A stretch of 64,000 nt of DNA, from the NCBI GenBank assembly GCA_040772305.1, contig JAXGYK010000002.1, positions 434,001 to 498,000 of the forward strand. The letters are read 5' to 3'. Below the pieces are notes generated by a model. The model was not told the DNA's origin and ran no database searches. It saw only the letters and a program-made list of their open reading frames with translations. Shown piece by piece: positions 25,645-33,186 of this stretch; positions within the stretch are counted from its first letter, which is position 1; the number at the start of each line of letters is the position of its first letter. The position numbers were made by a program, and so were the translations under genes. The DNA is from Mesolinea sp040772305 (lineage in GTDB: Bacteria; Chloroflexota; Anaerolineae; Anaerolineales; Anaerolineaceae).

Positions 25645-27177
25645 TTAGTCGCCATCCTCAACGTTAGCTTCTTTAGCTTTAGCAGCTTTGGCTTTCGAGG
25701 CAGGCTTTTTGACGGTTTCGGTTTTAGCTTCCTGCGCTTCTTTGGGTTTTGAAGCAGTTCTTTTCTTTGGTTTATCTTCGGCAGATTTGGTTTCGTCCTT
25801 TGTTTCATTTTCGACCGGAGTATCTGCTTCTTTTGCTTCCGCGGCACTGGGATCGGCTAACTCTTTTAGCTTGGCGCGGATTGTCTTTTCCAGGGCCCGA
25901 TTTGCAGCTTCCATACTTACTGATTCGGCGAAACGTTTCTTCCCCATTTCTTTTTGCATTGCTTCAAACTCACCGCTATAGATCAGGTTATTGACAACTT
26001 GTGTAATTTCATCTTGCAATTGTTTTTCGTTCACTTCGATGTCAAATTGCTTTGTAAGCGCATCCATTACCAGGGAGCGTTCCAAGCGGTCAAGTGCCGT
26101 GGGTTTTACTTCTTCCTGGATGAAGGTTTCGCGGTCAGTGTTGCGCAACTTTAGGTAAAGGTCCAAATCCAGCTTGCGATGTGATAGGTCATGCTCAATG
26201 CGGTGAAGCACCTGTTCTTCCTCATCAGAAAGCATTTGAGGAGGGTACTTAATATTGGATTTTTCACGTAAGCTGTCGACCAGTTCTAAATAGTAGCCGT
26301 CTTCGTAGGTATGCAATGCCTCGTGCTCCAGGTGTTCACGGACTGATTTCTTGAAAGCGTCAACATCCTCAGCTCCGCTGACTTTTTTAACGAATTCCTC
26401 GTCTACTGCCGGGAGTTCAAGCTCTTTCACTGACTGAACCTCCACCTTGAATTGCAAGGTCTTGCCAGCCAGTTTTTTGTCGTCATCATCTTCGGCATAG
26501 CTGTGTGTAAATTCGAGATTCTCACCTGCCTTGTAGCCGATGAGTGAACGGCCGAAACCCTTGAAAGGCCACTCGCCATCGCGTTCTTCCTCGGCAGTGG
26601 GAATGAGCAGCTGCTGGGGGCCTGTTTTGATGACCTCTGACTCTGCATCTTCAGCTGCAGAAGTGTCCTTTGCGCCCATGTTCACGAAGACAAGATTACC
26701 TTCAGCTGCAGGAGTTTCAAGCGGTACGATTGTTGAAAACTCGCGCCGCATACTATCTATAAAATTTTGAACTTGCTGTTCTTCCACAGCTGGAGGTTGA
26801 TATTTTTTATTCAGAGCATCCAGACCGCTTAACTCAACTTCTGGTTCAAGAGGAATAGTGAACTCGAAAACGGGCGGATCCTCGCTTGGGATCTTATCGA
26901 GGTTTCCAGGACCATATGGCTTAATCTCTTCCGCATCCAAAATTTTAGGGTAAACATCATCCAAGATCAGCTCCAGTGCCTCGCGGACAACAGTATCTTC
27001 CCCTAGGTAGATCACTACCATATTGTAGGGTGCCTTACCAGGTCGGAAGCCAGGGATTTTTGTGCGCTGTGCCAGTTTACGTGCGGCACGGCGCTTAAAC
27101 TGCTCAAGGAGCTCTGGTTCAAACTCGGCTGTTACTTTGAGCTGATGGTCATTGGTGGGTTCTTTGGTGATTTTCAA
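25645..27177 (-). CDS. tig: trigger factor with charged C-terminal extension
   Basis: Ribosome-bound chaperone. Domains: ribosome-binding N-terminus with the signature-like KIPGFRPGKAPYNMV, a FKBP-like domain about 150-255 (WPFKGFGRSLIGYKAGE) and a helical C-domain (260-440). It is 510 residues because of a 65-residue tail rich in Lys, Glu and Ala (from about 445), absent from E. coli tig. The start codon is TTG at 27177, with GAGGT at suitable spacing. It lies only 28 nt after tRNA-Leu with no terminator between, so the two share a transcript. Followed by clpP, as in many bacteria. Confidence 0.95.
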   Translation of the reverse strand: MKITKEPTNDHQLKVTAEFEPELLEQFKRRAARKLAQRTKIPGFRPGKAPYNMVVIYLGEDTVVREALELILDDVYPKILDAEEIKPYGPGNLDKIPSEDPPVFEFTIPLEPEVELSGLDALNKKYQPPAVEEQQVQNFIDSMRREFSTIVPLETPAAEGNLVFVNMGAKDTSAAEDAESEVIKTGPQQLLIPTAEEERDGEWPFKGFGRSLIGYKAGENLEFTHSYAEDDDDKKLAGKTLQFKVEVQSVKELELPAVDEEFVKKVSGAEDVDAFKKSVREHLEHEALHTYEDGYYLELVDSLREKSNIKYPPQMLSDEEEQVLHRIEHDLSHRKLDLDLYLKLRNTDRETFIQEEVKPTALDRLERSLVMDALTKQFDIEVNEKQLQDEITQVVNNLIYSGEFEAMQKEMGKKRFAESVSMEAANRALEKTIRAKLKELADPSAAEAKEADTPVENETKDETKSAEDKPKKRTASKPKEAQEAKTETVKKPASKAKAAKAKEANVEDGD

Positions 27178-27205
27178 GGTTTACCTCGTAATAGTTTATG
27201 TCTAG

Positions 27206-27287
27206 TGGGGAAAGAGAGGCTCGAACTCTCACGCCTTTCGGCACATGATCCTAAGTCATGCCTGTCTGCCAATTCCAGCACTTCCCC
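27206..27287 (-). tRNA. tRNA-Leu (anticodon TAG)
   Basis: 82-nt class II tRNA on the minus strand. Acceptor GGGGAAG pairs with TTTCCCC, the anticodon loop CTTAGGA gives TAG, the variable arm is long, and the T-arm is GTTCGAGC. No encoded CCA. It heads the tig transcript. Confidence 0.94.
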
Positions 27288-27297
27288 GACGGGCGTG

Positions 27298-27327
27298 ATT
27301 ATAGTTGAAGAGGAGGATTCACGTCAA
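27298..27327 (-). promoter_or_regulatory. promoter of tRNA-Leu and tig
   Basis: TTGACG (27327-27322), an 18-nt spacer and TATAAT (27303-27298) on the minus strand, with the start expected a few bases before the tRNA 5' end. Confidence 0.75.
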
Positions 27328-27467
27328 ATGATCTGAAGAAATATATGAGTTCAGCATATAACTAAGATTTAAAGACATAATTTAAATGCGCGTAGCCACA
27401 TCTCCCATCAAGAATGAAGATCACTTGTTTGTAGGAAGGAGGTAAGGCATTGTTGCGTGATGATGGA

Positions 27468-27473
27468 TATAAT
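27468..27473 (+). promoter_or_regulatory. -10 box, probable leaderless start
   Basis: TATAAT ends 8 nt before the ATG at 27482; a GGAAGGAGG lies too far upstream (about 40 nt) to serve as its ribosome-binding site. Confidence 0.5.
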
Positions 27474-27481
27474 ACGACTTT

Positions 27482-27901
27482 ATGAGTATCAAAACTAATG
27501 AAAGCGGAACAGCCTTGCGCAGCCGCTTTACCAGATCGATTGTGTTGGCCATCCGCAACTTGATGGGGCAAAGCCAGCCAGATGCCGGCAGTTTGGACAT
27601 GGCAGCCTATATCGTACTAGCGCTGGAAAAGATCGCTGAATCCGTGGACCGCAGTGCAGAGGCTTGGGAAAAACGAAATTATTGGCTAAAGGCGGATCAG
27701 TTTCGCAAGGAATACCAGTGGATTGAACTTAGTCTGGCAGTGCTGAAACCAGCCTTGTTGGCTGAGGATTGGGTGTCTCTTGTCCCCGAACTTGTACAGG
27801 TTGCTCAGCGACTAAAAAACGTGAAAATTGCTCAGAATCATCGTATTGGCACACCCTGGATAGGTGCCTGGGACGCACTCCGTAAAACCTCAAAATCATA
27901 G
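27482..27901 (+). CDS. conserved hypothetical helical protein
   Basis: A 139-residue protein, mostly helical, with no family I recognise. It contains SIVLAIRNLMGQ, AAYIVLALEKIAESVDRSAEAWEKRNYWLKAD and a C-terminal NHRIGTPWIGAWDALRK. The middle, SAEAWEKRNYWLKADQFRKEY, is strongly amphipathic, so protein-protein contact is plausible. The ATG lies 8 nt after TATAAT, so the mRNA may be leaderless. It ends in TAG at a natural C-terminus. Divergent from tRNA-Leu and tig. Confidence 0.7.
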   Translation: MSIKTNESGTALRSRFTRSIVLAIRNLMGQSQPDAGSLDMAAYIVLALEKIAESVDRSAEAWEKRNYWLKADQFRKEYQWIELSLAVLKPALLAEDWVSLVPELVQVAQRLKNVKIAQNHRIGTPWIGAWDALRKTSKS

Positions 27902-28804
27902 ATCTGGAGTATGGTAAAGCTCCTGAATTAGGATGCTATTGCGCATAGATGCGAAATTACACAGGTTAATCAGGAAGATGTATTGGATATAGTAGGGCCA
28001 CAAAATATTGATAATCATATTCGATGTAATCTATAGTAGTAAACATCTTACCTTTGTTTCGGTACAAGTTTGCATCTAGACCAGGCAGTTAAAGCAGCAT
28101 AATTCGAACAAGTAATACAGATAAACTGTTCTGGATCAATATCTGTTGTTTGCTGAGTATTCTGTATGGACACTGAAAAAAGTTGAGATCAGTACCATTT
28201 GTGCGATTTAAGAAGCTTTTACCCATGAAGGAAACTAGAATTCCACTTATGAGTTTACGACAACCTTGCTTGCGATAATGATACTTATCATAAGCATAGT
28301 CTAAATAGCAAAAAGCTAGAGTCCTCCATTGGTTGCGGTTTCAGAGCACCTAAGCCTGTCCCTCAATAACTACCGAATTTTTTCAGGCGTCTTTGCGTTC
28401 AGAGTATTCAAGTAAAAGAGAATAGTAGCGATCCCTCGTAGGTTCCGGTTCACTTCTTATTGAGTTTTCTAATAGATACATACATTTGATGAAACTGACT
28501 CATAAAGCTATCTTTTCTCAATACCAAAGAATCTATCTGTCCAAGAGTGTGTTTGTGCCACTCTTTTGCGATATACCCTTTTTCTTAATGCGAGAAACGC
28601 AATCTAATCCTTTATTGAAAATAATCAAAAGGATAAATTCGTGCATATGAATATTGAAATAACCGAACTTTAATCGAGATTGACGAATACTAATCGTATG
28701 AAAAATACAAAAATTTTTCCAAATTGCGATCTCTCGATAAGGCATTAAACGATGTCGCTACTGGCCTGCCCCATATTTGAATAGGCTATAATAGAGTTTA
28801 GGTT
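27902..28804. other. gene-poor stretch before the recombinase
   Basis: About 900 bases, A+T rich, without an intact gene. It contains the possible fossil frame at 28089-28340 and short chance frames (for example 28533-28745 minus, without a ribosome-binding site). A TATAAT at 28787-28792 and another promoter-like stretch lie just before the recombinase. No RNA gene, repeat array or terminator recognised. Confidence 0.5.
28089..28340 (-). pseudogene. possible gene fossil
   Basis: A minus-strand frame open from a TGA at 28343-28341 to a TAA at 28091-28089, about 83 codons. It reads like protein at the start (NRNQWRTLAFCYLDYAYDKY) and is Tyr- and Lys-rich, but has no start with a ribosome-binding site. 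No family recognised; chance is possible. Confidence 0.2.
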
Positions 28805-28834
28805 TTGATAAATTATCAATCTCCTTTATATAAT
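28805..28834 (+). promoter_or_regulatory. promoter with operator-like palindrome for the recombinase
   Basis: TTGATA (28805-28810), 18-nt spacer, TATAAT (28829-28834). The -35 lies in a perfect palindrome TTGATAA-A-TTATCAA (28805-28819), a possible repressor site. Confidence 0.55.
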
Positions 28835-28875
28835 AAACTATGCGCAAGACAAACAAATAAAGCAGGATAAAGTCT

Positions 28876-29841
28876 ATGTTTATCGAGCAATGTATAGAGA
28901 AATATCTCAACTCAATTAAACTTTCACGGAGTGCTAATACCTACCGTACATATGCCAATGCTATGAACCTCTTTCGAGAAGTCTTAGTTAAGCATAACCT
29001 AGAGCCTAATGATTCGTCTGTTGACCAGCTTTCAGAGGACGCAGTAGCCTGGATGGCTTCTGCACTTAAAGATTTTTCTTCCGCTACGGAACAAGTTTAT
29101 ATTACCGCGGTAATTGGCTTTTACGAATTTATTGCTGCAGATGACCTAGCTCCCGTTAATCTCCCTCGGGTACGTTTAATTGTGAAGCAGCGGACGCGTA
29201 GGCCTGGTGTGCGTTTGCCTCAATTTCCAAAATCGGACATTGAAATGGTACTCCAATATGCCGAAACTTTAGCTTCCAAACCAAGTGAAGGAGAGAATGA
29301 GCGCTTAATCAACCTGCGCGACCGCGCATTCCTGATTACTTTAGCAGATACCGGCTTACGCGTTCACGAAGCCTGTAAGTTACGCCGCGGTGATATCGAT
29401 TGGAATGAAGGCCGCGCGATTATCATCGGTAAGGGAAACAAAGAAGCCGTTCTTCGTTTTTCTATGCGCAGCCTTAAAGCATTAAAGGATTATTTGACTA
29501 CTAGAGCAAGTTTGGATGGTAGTGGCGGTAAATCTCTCAGCGCATTGCCTGTCTTTTCAAGACATGACAAGGGTGCAGGTAAAAAGGTCCTTGCTATTTC
29601 CACAACCACCGGACGGGAAATTGTCAACCAGCGTGTGAAGGAAGCCCTTGGCCCAGATGCTGTTGGAAGCATCACCCCCCACTCTTTCAGACATTACTTT
29701 GTTACGACTATTCTGCTTGCCAGCGGCAACTTAAAACTTGCCCAGGAACTGGCCAGGCACACAAACATCGCGGTAACACAACGTTATTCGCACCTATCAG
29801 ATGCGGAACTTGATCAAAAATATCTGGAAATCTTTGGTTGA
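28876..29841 (+). CDS. tyrosine recombinase, XerC/XerD-like
   Basis: A site-specific recombinase of 321 residues. An N-terminal SAM-like core-binding domain (1-100) precedes the catalytic domain with Arg162 (TGLRVHEA), Lys186 or Lys189 (GKGNKEA), His269 and Arg272 (TPHSFRH), His295 (LARHTNI) and nucleophile Tyr304 (TQRYSHL). All catalytic residues are present. Length suits XerC/D, used for chromosome dimer resolution, but an integrase of a lost element is also possible. AGGA precedes the ATG. No second recombinase, dif-like site or phage genes are seen. Confidence 0.9.
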   Translation: MFIEQCIEKYLNSIKLSRSANTYRTYANAMNLFREVLVKHNLEPNDSSVDQLSEDAVAWMASALKDFSSATEQVYITAVIGFYEFIAADDLAPVNLPRVRLIVKQRTRRPGVRLPQFPKSDIEMVLQYAETLASKPSEGENERLINLRDRAFLITLADTGLRVHEACKLRRGDIDWNEGRAIIIGKGNKEAVLRFSMRSLKALKDYLTTRASLDGSGGKSLSALPVFSRHDKGAGKKVLAISTTTGREIVNQRVKEALGPDAVGSITPHSFRHYFVTTILLASGNLKLAQELARHTNIAVTQRYSHLSDAELDQKYLEIFG

Positions 29842-29881
29842 GCTTATAATTTGCACATATCTTTTCTAGATTGAGGAGTGT

Positions 29882-31999
29882 ATGAGTTTGCATCGTATCG
29901 AGTCCCACCCCATTATCAGCGATCCCACTACTCCAAGCATCTATTTCACCTGGCAAGGTCAGCGTTTTTCTGCAAAGCCAGGTGAAATGATTTCTTCAGC
30001 TTTGGTAGCAAACGGGGTCACAATCTTTGGGCATCATCCTAAGGACGGTTCGCCACAGGGCATCTATTGTGCTAACGGGCAATGCTCGCAATGTATGGTG
30101 GTTGTCGATGGTGTGCCGGTTAAAGCATGTATGACGGCTGTCCATGAAGGCGCGGTAGTTATGCCTATGGATGGCCTTCCCAGCTTGCCTAAGATAGATC
30201 CAACTACAAAACTGGAATATACGGAAACGCCCCACTTCAAAACCGAGGTGCTCATCATCGGTGGCGGACCTGCCGGACTATCAGCGGCAATTGAATTAGG
30301 TAGCCGCGGAGTTCAGGTTCTGCTAATTGATGATAAGGAACACCTTGGCGGCAAGCTTGTTTTGCAAACTCACCGCTTCTTTGGCTCCAGTGATGCAGTC
30401 TTTGCTGGTACACGTGGTGTCGATATTGCCAAAAAGCTTGAAGATCAAGTAAGCAATTTGGAAAATATTTCCGTCTGGACCCGATCTACAGCGATAGCTG
30501 TGTACGAAGACAAGACAGTAGGTGTTTACAAGGATGGACACGCTTATACAATTGTTGAGCCACAGGTCCTCTTAGTGGCCTCAGGTGCCCGCGAAAAAAG
30601 CCTTACATTTCCCGGGAATACCCTTCCTGGAATTTATGGCGCCGGAGCCTTCCAAACCCTGGTAAACCGTGATTTGGTGCGTCCCTGTGAAAACCTCTTC
30701 ATCGTAGGTGGGGGTAATGTTGGTTTGATCGCAGGTTATCATGCAATTCAAGCAGGTATCCACGTTAGCGGCCTTGTTGAGGCAGCTGCGGCTTGTGGTG
30801 GATATAAAGTGCACTTGGATAAACTTGTTCGTTCCGGTGTGCCCGTTTACACCCGCCATACCATTTTGAAGGCTGAAGGAAAAGAAGGCGTAGAACGAAT
30901 TGTTGTAGCAAAGGTGGACGATCACTTTCAGCCCATTCCGGGTTCTGAGCAGGTGTTTGAGTGCGATACAGTGCTTATTGCGGTAGGTTTAGACCCAGTT
31001 AATGAATTTCTCAGCAAAGCCCGGGAAGTGGGGATGCCAGTATATGCTGCCGGAGATGCCAATGAAATAGCCGAAGCTTCCGCTGCAATCTTTTCTGGAA
31101 AAATCGCTGGAAATCAGATTGCAAAAGATCTTGGCCGCCTTGCAGAAGACATCCCCGAAGAATGGATTAGCTTTGAAGAAATTCTTAAATCCCGTCCGGG
31201 TAAAGAGCGGAAAGAAGTTCTGCCTAGTAAGTTTGAAGGTGTCTATCCGGTAATACATTGCAATCAGGAAATCCCTTGCGATCCCTGTTCCACGGTTTGC
31301 CCCAAAAACCTTATTTATGTGAATCATGCGGATATTCGTAATATGCCCCGCTTTGAAGCCGACTCTGAACAAATTTGTATCGGCTGTGCCCGCTGCGTGG
31401 CAGTATGCCCAGGGCTTGCGATCACTTTAGTTGATTTTCGGAAGAAAGAAGGTTCTGCTCTTGTTTCGTTGCCATATGAGCAGGATCCTTCCAAACTGGA
31501 AATTGGGCAACTCATTCAAGTAACTGATACTGAAGGTCTTATCTTGGATACGCTGCCTATAAAAGCAGTCAAGAAGGTGCCTGGATATCGTGGTACCACT
31601 ATTGTGGTTGTTGAAGCACCCAATGCGATTGCCGTTAAGATTGCGGGTTTGCGTATTATCGAAAATAATCCTCCACAGATATTCGAAGAAACTGAAGCAT
31701 TTCCTGAAGATTTTAGCGATGAGGCATATATTTGCCGCTGCGAACGTGTGAAAGTGAAGGAAGTGAAGGAATTGATCCGTATGGGGGTTCGCGATATCAA
31801 TCAAATAAAAGCTGTTACTAAGTTGAGCATGGGAGCTTGTGGCGGGAAAACTTGCCTGGCGATGATCCGCAGGATTTTCCAATCGGAAGGTGTCGCGCTT
31901 AGCGAGGTAACCGAAACACCAGTGCGGCCTGTTTTTGTAGAAATGCCCCTGGGTGTCTTGGCTAACCTGCCGGACGAGTTCGGTGGAGGTGCAAAATGA
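29882..31999 (+). CDS. FAD/Fe-S oxidoreductase, sarcosine/opine-oxidase alpha-like
   Basis: A 705-residue multi-domain protein. N-terminal 2Fe-2S domain with Cys63, 68, 71 and 83; FAD/NAD-binding domain starting VLIIGGGPAGLSAA (about 123-137) with a second nucleotide motif FIVGGGNVGLIAG; then a ferredoxin-like part (CDPCSTVCP and CIGCARCVAVCP) and a C-terminal BFD-like 2Fe-2S domain (CRCERV ... GACGGKTC). The layout resembles the alpha subunits of sarcosine, opine or proline-type dehydrogenases, with two extra 4Fe-4S clusters. Strong ribosome-binding site GAGGAG. The stop overlaps the next gene (ATGA), giving a two-subunit complex. Confidence 0.85.
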   Translation: MSLHRIESHPIISDPTTPSIYFTWQGQRFSAKPGEMISSALVANGVTIFGHHPKDGSPQGIYCANGQCSQCMVVVDGVPVKACMTAVHEGAVVMPMDGLPSLPKIDPTTKLEYTETPHFKTEVLIIGGGPAGLSAAIELGSRGVQVLLIDDKEHLGGKLVLQTHRFFGSSDAVFAGTRGVDIAKKLEDQVSNLENISVWTRSTAIAVYEDKTVGVYKDGHAYTIVEPQVLLVASGAREKSLTFPGNTLPGIYGAGAFQTLVNRDLVRPCENLFIVGGGNVGLIAGYHAIQAGIHVSGLVEAAAACGGYKVHLDKLVRSGVPVYTRHTILKAEGKEGVERIVVAKVDDHFQPIPGSEQVFECDTVLIAVGLDPVNEFLSKAREVGMPVYAAGDANEIAEASAAIFSGKIAGNQIAKDLGRLAEDIPEEWISFEEILKSRPGKERKEVLPSKFEGVYPVIHCNQEIPCDPCSTVCPKNLIYVNHADIRNMPRFEADSEQICIGCARCVAVCPGLAITLVDFRKKEGSALVSLPYEQDPSKLEIGQLIQVTDTEGLILDTLPIKAVKKVPGYRGTTIVVVEAPNAIAVKIAGLRIIENNPPQIFEETEAFPEDFSDEAYICRCERVKVKEVKELIRMGVRDINQIKAVTKLSMGACGGKTCLAMIRRIFQSEGVALSEVTETPVRPVFVEMPLGVLANLPDEFGGGAK

Positions 32000-33153
32000 A
32001 CCAAAACAATTATGATGTCATCATAGCTGGTGCTGGTTCGGTAGGCACCCCAACGGCTTATTACATGGCAAAGGCCGGACTGAAGGTCTTAGTTATTGAT
32101 CAGTTGGCCAGCAGCGGACAAGGCTCTAACAAACATGCTATTGGTGGATTGCGTGCAACGCACTCGGATCCAGCCAAGATCCGTCTTTGCACCGACTCTA
32201 TTTCGATCGTAGGCAATTGGCAGCAGACGCATGGCGACGACCTAGAATGGCAGGAAAATGGTTATTCTTTCGTTGCCTATGATGAGGAAATTGAACACAC
32301 GCTCAAAGATTTACTGACCTTGCAAAAATCTTTGGGTTTGAATATTGATTGGCATGATGCTGAGGGCATCATCCGGCTGGCGCCGGATATCAATCCGGAA
32401 GGCTTGCGCGGAGGGACCTATTCGCCTCAGGATGGTTCTGCATCACCGCTTAAGACCAGTTTTGCATTTTGGAAACATGCGGTACAAGCTGGGGCCAGTT
32501 TTCATTTCAAAGAAAGAATCGAGGGATTAATTCTTCAAGGCGACCGTGTGGTTGGGGTTAAGACCTCTAAGGCTAACTATCACGCTCCGATTTTGATAGA
32601 TGCTGCTGGCTCTTGGTCTGCGGAGCTCGGCGCAATGGCAGGCCTTAACCTTCCCGTTAAACCGGACGCTCATGAAGCAGGTATCACGGAAGCTGTTGAG
32701 CACATGTTTGGACCCATGATTGTGGATATCCGTAGCCGTCCTGGTTCGGACAATTTTTATTTTTATCAGCAACAAAGTGGCAAAATTATTTTTTGTGTAA
32801 CTCCTAACCCGCAAATTTGGGGTAATTTGATTTTGGATACACAATTTTATCTTCCCCACGCCAGCAGGCGTCTTATTGAAGTGATGCCGCGTCTTGCAAA
32901 TGTACGGGTACGGCGTACTTGGCGCGCTACTTACCCCATGACTCCCGACGGGTCACCTTTACTGGGAAGAGTAAATGGTTTAGAAGGTTACATTCTTGCC
33001 ACAGGAATGTGCGGTCAGGGCTTCATGCTTGGCCCGGGTGTAGGAAGGTTGCTCGCAAAGTTGGTTACCAACGCATTGGAGCCGGAAGATGAGATCATTT
33101 TGGAGGCCTTGCAGCTAGAGCGAAGCTATAGCTCTACCGAGAAACTGAAATAA
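31996..33153 (+). CDS. FAD-dependent amine/amino-acid dehydrogenase subunit (DAO family)
   Basis: A 385-residue flavoprotein of the D-amino-acid oxidase/sarcosine-oxidase-beta family. YDVIIAGAGSVGTPTAYYMA is the dinucleotide-binding motif; HAIGGLRATHSDP is like the beta subunit's flavin contact; RTWRATYPMTPDGSPLLGRV and CGQGFMLGPGVGRLLAKLV close the FAD site. Translationally coupled to the alpha-like gene, so it probably holds the substrate site and passes electrons to the Fe-S subunit. The amine substrate cannot be inferred safely. Confidence 0.87.
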   Translation: MNQNNYDVIIAGAGSVGTPTAYYMAKAGLKVLVIDQLASSGQGSNKHAIGGLRATHSDPAKIRLCTDSISIVGNWQQTHGDDLEWQENGYSFVAYDEEIEHTLKDLLTLQKSLGLNIDWHDAEGIIRLAPDINPEGLRGGTYSPQDGSASPLKTSFAFWKHAVQAGASFHFKERIEGLILQGDRVVGVKTSKANYHAPILIDAAGSWSAELGAMAGLNLPVKPDAHEAGITEAVEHMFGPMIVDIRSRPGSDNFYFYQQQSGKIIFCVTPNPQIWGNLILDTQFYLPHASRRLIEVMPRLANVRVRRTWRATYPMTPDGSPLLGRVNGLEGYILATGMCGQGFMLGPGVGRLLAKLVTNALEPEDEIILEALQLERSYSSTEKLK

Positions 33154-33186
33154 GAGGGCAAAGTTGCGCTACAATTAAGCTGCATC

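Noticed and set aside
28533..28745. 70-codon minus-strand frame before the recombinase
   Set aside because: No ribosome-binding site, and residue use looks random.
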